Position numbers and translations under genes: made by a program
Notes under the pieces: generated by a model
Seen by the model: the letters and a program-made list of their open reading frames with translations, nothing else
What the model was told of the DNA's origin: nothing
The model's database searches: none
Source of the DNA: JAKSCF01 sp028279945
Lineage (GTDB): Bacteria; Bacillota; Clostridia; Peptostreptococcales; JAAYPU01
Direction of reading: 5' to 3'
NCBI GenBank assembly: GCA_028279945.1
Contig: JANQMT010000145.1
Span: 1-24,420 of the forward strand
Length of the DNA stretch: 24,420 nucleotides
Shown here: piece after piece, positions 1-7,608 of the stretch
How positions within the stretch are numbered: the stretch's first letter is position 1
How the letters are laid out: each line of letters begins with the position of its first letter

Positions 1-168
1 TACAAAAAAGGTTGAACAGACATTGCCAAACCTTTCACTTTTCTAGTTCTTTGTATCGTGTTGATTCTGTTGCATTCCATCAAAACTGAATTTCTCCATT
101 ACAAACGATATACCAAACATCTCTTATAGCTAATAATATGTATTGGGTCATCAAGTCATATGCGTAGT

Positions 169-188
169 GTCGGGTCCCCGTGCCCGAC
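169..188 (-). repeat. Short hairpin repeat, copy 1 (6-bp stem, loop TCCCCGTG)
   Basis: Arms GTCGGG (169-174) and CCCGAC (183-188) enclose the 8-nt loop TCCCCGTG. Read on the minus strand the loop is CACGGGGA, identical to the loop of the copy at 5662-5683 although the stem sequence differs. It is a GC-rich island in AT-rich DNA and has no T-tract, so it is not an ordinary terminator. Confidence 0.7.
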
Positions 189-218
189 TTTCTCATGTCT
201 TAAAGGCTAGTTCATTTA

Positions 219-257
219 TTAGACCGTACACTAATAACTGTATAATTATGGTATAAT
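219..257 (+). promoter_or_regulatory. Probable sigma-A promoter of cas13a
   Basis: Two overlapping -10 candidates are present: TATAAT at 241-246 with TTAGAC at 219-224 sixteen bases upstream, and an extended -10 (TGGTATAAT) at 249-257. Either gives a 5' leader of roughly 70-80 nt before the cas13a start. No operator is apparent. Confidence 0.55.
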
Positions 258-330
258 TAAAAGAAAATACACGGATTTTATCAAATGTGATAGAACCGGT
301 ATTTAACATAGTGATATTAGGGGGGATATT

Positions 331-3300
331 GTGAGAGTTTCAAAGGTCAATGGGTATAAAACTGAAAGAAATACGAACGAAGGTTACTTAATAGATGAAA
401 AAGCTAAAGAAATAAAAAAATTTAGTGATTTTAACAAAATTGAACATATTCAGAGTTGTGTTATTTTAACTAAGGCTTTTAAAAAAGGTGTCTATGGAGA
501 AAAACGAATTAAACAAACAGATAAGGACTTTAGTAAAAAAGAAGAAATAAATAAAAAAAGAAAAGCTATAAAAAGCTTTGTAAGTAAACTCCAATTAGAA
601 GATAAAAAGATAAAGTTTAATGGTGATGCTGAGGAATTAAGAGCGTGTATTATCCACATTGCTTCGTGTGATTTTCCCGAAAAAGATCAATATGGGGAAT
701 TAACAAAGGAAAAAATTATAAGTTTCTCTTTTAAAAAGAAAGCATTACTGCAATTCAATATACATGTATTAATTGCATGTCTAGTTGATGAATATAAAAA
801 GAAAAAGGATAAAGACGAGAAGATAGATTCTGAAGATTTGATTCGTTTATATGAAGAAATTGTAGTACCTAGACTTGATAAGCATGATACAAAAATTGCT
901 AGTTTACACAAGTCTATTAAGAATAATAAAATCCAGGTGAATAATACAAATGATAAAAAAGAATTTTATGAAAACCTTGTAAATAAAGAGATTGATACAA
1001 AAGAACTCACAGTAAAATATGAATTAGATGAATTAGTGGAAAAAATCAAAGTAACCCAAGGTGCTGAGACATTTAAAAAAATGAAATATTATGATAAAAA
1101 CAGCAGAATAAAAAAAGTGCTTCAAGCTCATCAAAAAGAATTAATGGGTAAAGAAAAGTTTTATAATAAAGAAAATAGAAAAACTGATTTAAAATACTAT
1201 GATGATGAAATCGTTGTTTATTTCCATAGACACTTCCCAGTTAGAAGAAAGCAAAGAACAGTTACGTTTAATTGTGATAGACCTGAATTATTAGATGTAA
1301 ATAAGATAAATAAAGAAGTAAAATTGCAAATGGAAAATAAGAGGATTACACACTTTATTACCAAAGGAAAATATGAGTATTACTCTAAAACGCACGATAT
1401 AGATATAGGAGAATTAAGCAGTAATGATTTGCAAGTTATGCATATTGAAGACGTGTTTTCAAGAAAATTGAGTTCTACGATTACGTATGCTGTTAATGGA
1501 TTTAGAAATGAGGTTTTTAGTGAGTATCAACGCGCATTATTAAACAATTATAAATACGAGTTAGGTAAAGATTATCATAGTTTGATAGAAGACATTAATA
1601 TACTGCAAAGTAAAAGGGATTTTTTATTAAACAGCAAGAGTATGAAGCAAAAAAACCAAAAAGTTCTTAGAGCTATGCATAGGTTCCAGCTGTTAATAAA
1701 GTTTATGAAAAATAATGGAAGTAATTGTATATGTGAACAAAGCCCAGAACTCTATGAATTTAGCAGAAATTCAATATATGCTTTTAGAAATACAAGCTTT
1801 CACTATCAAACTATAAATACTGAATTTCTACAAGATAAAAAAGCTGAGATACAATACTTTAAAAATCGAATAGATAACAAATCAGCCATAATTCCTAAAA
1901 TGGAAGTAATGAAAGCTTATGATAATGGGGTATTTCATTACTTTGACCTTAAAACAGTTTTAGATTTATATCAAAATTATAGTCTTTATATTCCAAGAGC
2001 CAATGCTAAGATGCCTCAATTTAAAAAAGTAATAAAAGCAGTTGAAAGAGTAGATAAATTTGCTCCAAGGGGATTGCTTGATAGTTTAAGTACCATAGCG
2101 GAACTATTTCAACACATTGAAGAGAATAAAGAATTCCAAAATGGATATGAGTTAAGCAGAAAACAAGCAGTTAGATACCTACTATTAAAAATATATCATG
2201 CTCATACAAAAGAAATAAAGAAAAATGCTTTGGGTATTTTGGATGAGTTTTTAAAGAGTAAAAAAATACTTGATTTAAACAATAATGGTTTTGAGTCAAT
2301 AAAAACAATTAATAGTAAAGTTAAAGTGTCACCGAGCGAGGAAGATTTTGAAGCTTTAATTTCGGCGATTCAAGAGGATAGAAATAAATATGAAGAAGAA
2401 AAATGGAAGGAATGTAAGTTAGCTTATGATTTTATTAATGAATTAACAGCAATAGCTTTTCTGCAAGTGTTAAATCGTAAAGAATACCATTTTATTTTTA
2501 ATAATAATGCTTGTATAAAGTGTAAAAAGGAAGACGTTATTGAAGTATTTGAAAAACATCCAGTAAGTCTTACGAATATTAAAGAGCTGAATATTAATCA
2601 CCAAAGTCAAGATGATTTGTTTTATGCTTTCTATGCAATGCTGCTATTTCTTTCTAAAGCTAGATTATCTGAATTGCACAATAATATAATTACTTACAAA
2701 CAAGCTATGAAAAAGATTAATACGTATGATGATGCTAATCAGAAGCTATTTAAAACTATAGATATTGATAGCATTGAAAAGGCTATCAGGATTATAGTGG
2801 CGACTCATGAAAATGAAGAGATAGATGTCAATAGATATGAATACATATTACGAAAGTTTCTAAATTACAAGAAGTTAAAAGAGGTAGAAGAATACAATCC
2901 GTCAGATGCCATAGACGGTGAAAGACAGCAATTCTATATACAGAAAAATAAACAAAATGAAAGAGACAATGAAGAAATAGAAAAGCTAATACAGTTTACT
3001 CAAATTATAGAAGCTGACCGTGAAGATTTGATTAGAAGGTATAAGGACTATTACGCTGATAGCGAATATAAAATATCCAAAGAAGATACTAATAGGTTAT
3101 GTATCTTAGAAAAAAGCATTCCAGATGTTATAAAAGATATAGAGTGTATTAAGAAAGAAATAAAAAGACTGGAAGAGGAAAAAGAGAAAAATAGAAAAAT
3201 TAGAAATAAAAAAGAAAGAGATATCAAGAATAAAACTTGTGTAAAAACAATCACAACACTAAAAGAAGTATATACAGAGAAATTTTATAAAAGGAGAGAA

Positions 3301-3888
3301 TACGACCAACTAAAAAACCATGTTCTTTTTACCAATGTATCTAAAATGAACCGACTCTTGGTAGATTTATACAGCAGGTTAAATGGTTTAATAGCTGTAG
3401 CTGAGAAAGATTTGCAATACTTATACTGTGGCATAAAAGAAGAGTTGTATAAAGGAAATAAAATATGGTATGAAATTCAAAATACTACAAGCATTATAAA
3501 ATTTAATGATATAACCGTAAGGAATAAAATAGCTCATTTTGAATACATGAGAAAAAATGAAGAAGTAGAAAAAGTTACTTTTTTTGAGCAATTAAACAAA
3601 TTGAGAAAGCTATTATATTTTGATAGAAAATTAAAAAATGCAGTAACTAAAACGGTTATTAACACTTTTGAAAAAAACGGTTATGTACTAAAGTTTAAAT
3701 TTAAGGAACATAAAATTCATAGTTTCTCAATCGCTTCTAAACCAAACAATGACAGATATTTAGTTAAATCTAAAGATAAGCAATCTAAAGATTATTTTTT
3801 AGAAATGATAAAAGTCATTATATTTAACGGCTGTAATGTCGATAATAGCATTGAACAAAAAATTGTCAATCAAAAAAAGAAACAATAG
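331..3888 (+). CDS. cas13a: Cas13a (C2c2), type VI-A CRISPR RNA-guided ribonuclease
   Basis: Single-effector CRISPR nuclease: it matures its own crRNA, binds target RNA complementary to the spacer, then cuts RNA in cis and in trans with two HEPN domains. Length (1185 aa) fits Cas13a. HEPN-1 carries RNTSFH with R486 and H491; HEPN-2 carries RNKIAHF with R1064 and H1069, so both R-x4-H motifs are intact. The C-terminal block YFDRKLKNAVTK (about 1096-1107) is typical of Cas13a, and residues about 940-970 form a Lys/Glu-rich coiled-coil stretch. The start is GTG, supported by AGGGGGG five bases upstream and an N-terminus (MRVSKV) like other Cas13a proteins. The 36-nt array downstream is of the Cas13a type. 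No Cas1/Cas2, WYL or Csx27/28 accessory gene is adjacent. Base composition is clearly more AT-rich than the aro genes, suggesting transfer. Assignment is firm; activity is inferred. Confidence 0.97.
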   Translation: MRVSKVNGYKTERNTNEGYLIDEKAKEIKKFSDFNKIEHIQSCVILTKAFKKGVYGEKRIKQTDKDFSKKEEINKKRKAIKSFVSKLQLEDKKIKFNGDAEELRACIIHIASCDFPEKDQYGELTKEKIISFSFKKKALLQFNIHVLIACLVDEYKKKKDKDEKIDSEDLIRLYEEIVVPRLDKHDTKIASLHKSIKNNKIQVNNTNDKKEFYENLVNKEIDTKELTVKYELDELVEKIKVTQGAETFKKMKYYDKNSRIKKVLQAHQKELMGKEKFYNKENRKTDLKYYDDEIVVYFHRHFPVRRKQRTVTFNCDRPELLDVNKINKEVKLQMENKRITHFITKGKYEYYSKTHDIDIGELSSNDLQVMHIEDVFSRKLSSTITYAVNGFRNEVFSEYQRALLNNYKYELGKDYHSLIEDINILQSKRDFLLNSKSMKQKNQKVLRAMHRFQLLIKFMKNNGSNCICEQSPELYEFSRNSIYAFRNTSFHYQTINTEFLQDKKAEIQYFKNRIDNKSAIIPKMEVMKAYDNGVFHYFDLKTVLDLYQNYSLYIPRANAKMPQFKKVIKAVERVDKFAPRGLLDSLSTIAELFQHIEENKEFQNGYELSRKQAVRYLLLKIYHAHTKEIKKNALGILDEFLKSKKILDLNNNGFESIKTINSKVKVSPSEEDFEALISAIQEDRNKYEEEKWKECKLAYDFINELTAIAFLQVLNRKEYHFIFNNNACIKCKKEDVIEVFEKHPVSLTNIKELNINHQSQDDLFYAFYAMLLFLSKARLSELHNNIITYKQAMKKINTYDDANQKLFKTIDIDSIEKAIRIIVATHENEEIDVNRYEYILRKFLNYKKLKEVEEYNPSDAIDGERQQFYIQKNKQNERDNEEIEKLIQFTQIIEADREDLIRRYKDYYADSEYKISKEDTNRLCILEKSIPDVIKDIECIKKEIKRLEEEKEKNRKIRNKKERDIKNKTCVKTITTLKEVYTEKFYKRREYDQLKNHVLFTNVSKMNRLLVDLYSRLNGLIAVAEKDLQYLYCGIKEELYKGNKIWYEIQNTTSIIKFNDITVRNKIAHFEYMRKNEEVEKVTFFEQLNKLRKLLYFDRKLKNAVTKTVINTFEKNGYVLKFKFKEHKIHSFSIASKPNNDRYLVKSKDKQSKDYFLEMIKVIIFNGCNVDNSIEQKIVNQKKKQ

Positions 3889-4145
3889 GAAACAATTCTA
3901 TGTCCAATATATTACATATTATAACTGGTGAAAAACTGAAAATAACCAATCAGTATCTATGGATATCATATCGGGAGAAGTCAAATTAGCAGAAAAAATA
4001 CTTAGAAAAGATAGTAATATCATTGAAATTTGAAGGCATTTATGTTGTAAAATAGTATAAAAGGGGTGGTTTGAGATGTCAATAATAAATGAAAAGTATA
4101 CAAAAAATAATAAAAATGTGATACTATTTTATTACATACCTATAG
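3889..4145 (+). other. Interval between cas13a and the CRISPR array (leader plus unassigned short ORFs)
   Basis: No recognised gene. A 29-codon ORF starts at 3900, with AGGA overlapping the cas13a stop region, and ends at 3989. A 24-codon ORF in another frame runs 3959-4033. Together they could be a frameshifted remnant, but I recognise no family. A second ORF starts at 4076 behind a good Shine-Dalgarno (AAGGGGTGG) and runs into repeat 1, ending at 4165. The last part is the array leader: AT-rich, with a candidate promoter at 4119-4127. Confidence 0.45.
4119..4127 (+). promoter_or_regulatory. Candidate CRISPR leader promoter (extended -10)
   Basis: TGATACTAT fits an extended -10 (TGn plus TACTAT) and would start transcription about 10-15 nt before repeat 1. 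There is no good -35. An alternative, TTGAAG at 4030-4035 with TAGTAT at 4053-4058 (17-nt spacing), would give a longer leader transcript. Read-through from cas13a is also possible because no terminator is seen between them. Confidence 0.4.
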
Positions 4146-4575
4146 GATATAGACGACCCCAATAATGAAGGGGACTAAAACTCAATAAGTGTTATATCGT
4201 CCCTTATTATAGGATATAGACCACCCCAATAATGAAGGGGACTAAAACCTGCAAGAACAGTCGTAAAAAATGAAGATCGTGATATAGACCACCCCAATAA
4301 TGAAGGGGACTAAAACTAGAAATATCAATAGTGCTGTCGATATCTTTTGATATAGACCACCCCAATAATGAAGGGGACTAAAACATCCGACTTTGTTTCT
4401 GTTTCTTCGTCGGAATGATATAGACCACCCCAATAATGAAGGGGACTAAAACTTAAAGAAACGAGTAAGTTCTTCTTCTATTTGATATAGACCACTCCAA
4501 TAATGAAGGGGACTAAAACTGAACAGAATCACTCAAATTTTCTTCATTGAGATATAGACCACCCCAATAATGAAG
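4146..4575 (+). CRISPR. Type VI-A CRISPR array, 6 full repeats plus 1 truncated, 6 spacers
   Basis: Repeats of 36 nt begin GATATAGACCACCCC and end GGGGACTAAAAC, at 4146-4181, 4213-4248, 4281-4316, 4349-4384, 4417-4452 and 4484-4519; a seventh at 4551-4575 keeps only its first 25 nt. Spacers are 31, 32, 32, 32, 31 and 31 nt. The CCCC/GGGG stem and the 3' ACTAAAAC tail are the Cas13a crRNA handle, so crRNAs run repeat-then-spacer on the plus strand, the same direction as cas13a. Repeat 1 differs at position 10 (C to G). Repeat 6 differs at position 13 (C to T), which keeps a G-U pair in the stem. Targets cannot be told from sequence alone. Confidence 0.98.
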
Positions 4576-4578
4576 AAA

Positions 4579-4600
4579 GGTTGGGCACAGAGACCCAACC
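4579..4600 (+). repeat. Short hairpin repeat, copy 2, abutting the broken last CRISPR repeat
   Basis: Arms GGTTGGG (4579-4585) and CCCAACC (4594-4600) enclose loop CACAGAGA. The element begins three bases after repeat 7 stops matching the consensus, so it or its insertion probably removed the end of the array. It is followed by CTACAAAT, as is copy 4. No T-tract follows. Confidence 0.8.
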
Positions 4601-4809
4601 CTACAAATTTTGAGAAAAGTAATAGATATAAAGGTGTAAGAGTGTTATTTTTAAAGGATTATATCAATGGCATTATTTAAGAATTGAGATTAAGACCTTG
4701 CTTAGGAATACTGAGGGTGAAACGATAATTGAAAAATTGCAAAAAATAAATAGGTTGGGCACTGTGACCCAACCCTGCTTTTGTAAAAAGGGGCGTATAA
4801 GATACGTCT
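4601..4809. other. Short spacer region between the CRISPR array and aroE
   Basis: AT-rich sequence with no ORF having a ribosome binding site or a recognisable product. It contains hairpin copy 3 (4753-4774) and the terminator at 4790-4810. Confidence 0.5.
4753..4774 (+). repeat. Short hairpin repeat, copy 3
   Basis: Arms GGTTGGG (4753-4759) and CCCAACC (4768-4774) enclose loop CACTGTGA. The stem is identical to copy 2, 174 bases upstream, with two changes in the loop. It lies in the same orientation. Confidence 0.8.
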
Positions 4810-4818
4810 CTATTTTTT
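4785..4818. terminator. Bidirectional intrinsic terminator at the end of the aro operon
   Basis: Arms GGGGCGTAT (4790-4798) and ATACGTCTC (4802-4810) form a 9-bp stem with G-U pairs. On the plus strand it is followed by TATTTTTTTA, and on the minus strand by five Ts (complement of 4785-4789). It can therefore end both the aro operon transcript and anything reading out of the CRISPR region. It overlaps the aroE stop codon by one base. Confidence 0.75.
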
Positions 4819-5625
4819 TATTTCTTCAATGATTTCTTGATATATTTTTCCTACCATATCCATAGGTATGGTTGTTTTATTCCAGATTTCTTGTGATTTA
4901 ACCGCTTGACCCACCAGCATGAACATACCGTCAACGGCTTTGATGCCCAGGCTTTTGGCTCTTTTTAGGAGCAGTGTTTCCAGCGGGTTATAGATGAGGT
5001 CCATTACCGCTTCTGCGCCGTCTATTTGCTTGACGGTGAGAGGGGAATGATCAATATTTGGATCCATACCGCAAGGCGTACAGTTAATGATGATGTCTTT
5101 GGGGGTATGGGTTAATGCTTCATATGTAATGACTTTAAGATTTTCAGTGATTTTTTTTACATTGGACGGATTACGGCTTACCACTATAATATCTTTAGCA
5201 CCAAAATCCATTAAGCAATGAATGGTAGATTTTGCAGCACCACCTGTACCAAGAACCACTGCGGTTTTATTTTTTATGGGAATATCAGCATGATCCATGG
5301 TCATTTTAAAGCCGTCATAATCTGTATTATCGCCATGAATGTTATCTTTGTCAAAAACAATGGTATTGACAGAACCTATGGAGGTGGCTTTGCTTGACAC
5401 TGAATCCAGGTATTTCATAACTTCTACCTTGTAAGGCATGGTGACATTGGTGCCTTTAACCTTAAGGTGTTTTAATTCTAAAATTAATGAAGCAAGACCG
5501 TCAGGGTTTGTTTCATATAGGTGATAATCACCATCAATTTGTAATGCTTTTAGAATTTTATTATTGATAGTGGGAGAAAAACTATAAGACAGTGTTTTTC
5601 CGATTAATCCATATAAAGCACTCAT
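4810..5625 (-). CDS. aroE: Shikimate dehydrogenase
   Basis: Reduces 3-dehydroshikimate to shikimate with NADPH, in the cytoplasm. The length (271 aa) is normal. Visible motifs are the shikimate-binding SYSFSP (S15, S17), GTNVTMPYK with catalytic K66, GDNTDYDGF with D102, the nucleotide-binding loop LGTGGAAKS (about 125-133), DLIYNP and the C-terminal GQAVKSQEIW. The usual SPxxHN motif reads SPTINN here, so the His is replaced by Asn. The start ATG has AAAGGAG upstream. It is the last gene of the aro operon, 64 nt after pheA; that gap contains a hairpin repeat. NADP preference is assumed from the family. Confidence 0.95.
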   Translation of the reverse strand: MSALYGLIGKTLSYSFSPTINNKILKALQIDGDYHLYETNPDGLASLILELKHLKVKGTNVTMPYKVEVMKYLDSVSSKATSIGSVNTIVFDKDNIHGDNTDYDGFKMTMDHADIPIKNKTAVVLGTGGAAKSTIHCLMDFGAKDIIVVSRNPSNVKKITENLKVITYEALTHTPKDIIINCTPCGMDPNIDHSPLTVKQIDGAEAVMDLIYNPLETLLLKRAKSLGIKAVDGMFMLVGQAVKSQEIWNKTTIPMDMVGKIYQEIIEEIKK

Positions 5626-5661
5626 TGTTGATTCTCCTTTATGAAATTATTTTAAATGCTT

Positions 5662-5683
5662 GGGCGGCCACGGGGAGCCGCCC
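5662..5683 (+). repeat. Short hairpin repeat, copy 4, inside the aro operon between pheA and aroE
   Basis: Arms GGGCGGC (5662-5668) and GCCGCCC (5677-5683) enclose loop CACGGGGA. The loop is the same as copy 1 in reverse orientation. The 3' flank CCTACAAT resembles that of copy 2. It would be transcribed as a strong stem-loop in the polycistronic mRNA, 36 nt before the aroE start. Confidence 0.8.
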
Positions 5684-5689
5684 CTACAA

Positions 5690-6526
5690 TTATTTTACAT
5701 TATGAGAGCAATAATTTCCAAAAATCTTAAAATAAGAACTGCTATTTTTAACTTGATTTAACGCTTTTTGAGCAATTGAATCATTAAGATTCCCTTCAAA
5801 ATCTAAATAAAAATAATATTGCCAGGGTTTATCTATTAGTGGTCTGGATTCAATTTTAGTCAGGTTGAGATTGTTTTCTTCAAAATACCGAAGGGCCTTA
5901 TAAAGAGAGCCTGGAGTATGAGGGACAGTAATAACAATGCTGATTTTATTACACTCGGGTTTTATTTCAGCATTTTTACTTAGAATAGCAAATCGAGTAT
6001 AGTTTTTATAATTATAATTGATATTTTCAGCTAATATCTTAAGGCCGTAATTTGCTGCCGCTTTACGACTGCATATAGCACCGCTGTGAGTATCTTTTAA
6101 TTCACTGATATATTTTGCACTTTCAGCGGTATTTTTGAAAGGGACAAAGTGCATCTTAGGATGACTTTTGAAAAAATAGCTGCTTTGTTCATATGCCTGA
6201 GGGTGGGAATAGACTTGTGATATATCCTCAAGCTTTGAATCCATAAGTCCTACCAGATGATGTTCAACCTTGATACATCTTTCGCCTACGATAGAGGATG
6301 AATAATCCCTTAATAGACGATATGTATCTGAAATACCGCCTGTAGAAGAGTTTTCAATAGGTAGTATCCCATAGTCAATGGTATTGTTTTCTAATTGTAT
6401 CAAAACATCCTCAAAATCAGGATAGTGAGATTCTAATACTTCTGATTCAAAATATTCACTTAAAGCTTGTTGACTAAAAGAGCCTGGAACGCCCTGATAA
6501 CCAACTTTAATATTATTTTGTTTCAT
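5690..6526 (-). CDS. pheA: Prephenate dehydratase with ACT domain
   Basis: Converts prephenate to phenylpyruvate, the committed step to phenylalanine. The catalytic domain (about 7-185) shows GYQGVPGSFS, PIENSSTGG, SHPQAYEQ and NYTRFA, with the catalytic T177-R178-F179. A C-terminal ACT domain (about 195-270) carries ESRP at 226-229, the usual Phe-binding feedback site. At 278 aa it is the monofunctional form: there is no chorismate mutase domain. The start ATG is preceded by GGGGAG, which overlaps the aroC stop; the gap to aroC is 5 nt, so translation is probably coupled. Confidence 0.96.
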   Translation of the reverse strand: MKQNNIKVGYQGVPGSFSQQALSEYFESEVLESHYPDFEDVLIQLENNTIDYGILPIENSSTGGISDTYRLLRDYSSSIVGERCIKVEHHLVGLMDSKLEDISQVYSHPQAYEQSSYFFKSHPKMHFVPFKNTAESAKYISELKDTHSGAICSRKAAANYGLKILAENINYNYKNYTRFAILSKNAEIKPECNKISIVITVPHTPGSLYKALRYFEENNLNLTKIESRPLIDKPWQYYFYLDFEGNLNDSIAQKALNQVKNSSSYFKIFGNYCSHNVK

Positions 6527-6531
6527 GTTAC

Positions 6532-7608
6532 TTACTCCCCTTCTAATAATAAATCTAAAATGACCAATGCTGCTGCAGCTTCGGTAACAGCAACTGCTCT
6601 AAAGACAATACATGGGTCATGCCGTCCTTCGATGACAAGTTCAGCAGCTTCATTGAGTTTGAGATTAACCGTTTTTTGTTTTTGTGAAATAGAAGGAGTC
6701 GGTTTAAATACGGTTCTAAAAACAATGGGCATGCCATTAGAAATGCCTCCTAAAATTCCGCCGTTATGATTGGTTTCAGTTTGTATTTGGCTTTGATGGA
6801 TGGTATAGGCATCGTTAGCCTCCGAGCCTTTCATATGAGCAAAGTTAAAACCTTGCCCAAACTCAATCCCTTTTACGGCAGGAATTGAAAACATCATGGA
6901 AGATAATCTGCTTTCTATGGAATCAAAGAAGGGAGAGCCCATACCTGCGGGTATATTTATTATTGCAGTTTCAATAATACCGCCTAAAGAATCTAACTGT
7001 TCTTTAGCCTCTAATACTATTTCTTCCATTTTGTTTCCGGCTTTATCATTCAATACACATATTTTTTTATTGGATAAAGCTTGAAACATGTCTGCGGTAG
7101 GGTTTTCAAACGGCGTATCCTTAATAGAACCGATTTGGTATATGTGACTGCCGACAGCAATATTTTTTTTCTTTAAAATCTGCTTTGCAATAGCTCCGGC
7201 AAATACCAAAGGGGCAGTTAATCTACCGGAAAAGTGTCCGCCGCCTCTATAGTCGTTAAATCCTTTATACTTAATGTATCCGGTATAATCTGCATGACCC
7301 GGTCTTATGGTCAAAGCCGTTTTTTCATAATCTTTTGATCGAGTATCTTTGTTTGCTATAAAACAACATAGGGGTGTTCCTGTAGTTTTGCCATTGAAAA
7401 AGCCGCTGACGATTTCGTATGCATCTTTTTCTTTTCTTGGCGTTGAAGTAGGTGATTTGCCGGGAGCACGTCTTTTCATTTCAAAATCAATGGCATCAAA
7501 ATCTAATGCTATCCCTGGTGGAAGCCCATGGATTACAACGCCGATGGCTTTACCATGAGATTCACCAAATAGCGATATTTGAATATTATTTCCCCAAATC
7601 GAACTCAT
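6532..7608 (-). CDS. aroC: Chorismate synthase
   Basis: Makes chorismate from EPSP with reduced FMN. I place the start at the ATG at 7608 (358 aa), where GGAGG lies eight bases upstream and the protein begins MSSIWGNNIQISLFGESHG, the normal N-terminus; a longer reading frame upstream is only open sequence inside aroA. Motifs include GESHG (H18), RRAPGKSPTSTPRKE (about 46-60), RPGHADYTG, DYRGGGHFSGR (about 119-129) and GRHDPCIVFRAVAVTEA near the C-terminus. The start overlaps the end of aroA by 23 nt, consistent with translational coupling. Whether the FMN reductase activity is built in cannot be told. Confidence 0.96.
   Translation of the reverse strand: MSSIWGNNIQISLFGESHGKAIGVVIHGLPPGIALDFDAIDFEMKRRAPGKSPTSTPRKEKDAYEIVSGFFNGKTTGTPLCCFIANKDTRSKDYEKTALTIRPGHADYTGYIKYKGFNDYRGGGHFSGRLTAPLVFAGAIAKQILKKKNIAVGSHIYQIGSIKDTPFENPTADMFQALSNKKICVLNDKAGNKMEEIVLEAKEQLDSLGGIIETAIINIPAGMGSPFFDSIESRLSSMMFSIPAVKGIEFGQGFNFAHMKGSEANDAYTIHQSQIQTETNHNGGILGGISNGMPIVFRTVFKPTPSISQKQKTVNLKLNEAAELVIEGRHDPCIVFRAVAVTEAAAALVILDLLLEGE

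Larger units (their letters stand above)
1..330. other. Gene-free stretch upstream of cas13a
   Basis: No recognisable gene is visible. Short open stretches touch the left edge on both strands but none has a supported start or a family signature, so the end of an upstream gene cannot be excluded. The stretch holds one GC-rich hairpin element (169-188) and the cas13a promoter (219-257), both listed separately. Confidence 0.5.

Noticed and set aside
1..120. Possible end of an upstream gene at the left edge
   Set aside because: Several short open stretches exist on both strands but none shows codon use, a start or a motif that sets it apart.
4242..4433. Minus-strand ORF of 63 codons across the CRISPR array
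   Set aside because: It is only the antisense of repeats and spacers; its recurring peptide pattern comes from the direct repeats.
4182..4550. Every spacer has a stop-free frame in its reverse complement, which might suggest targeting of coding RNA
   Set aside because: With 31-32 nt per spacer this is expected by chance and is not evidence for any target.
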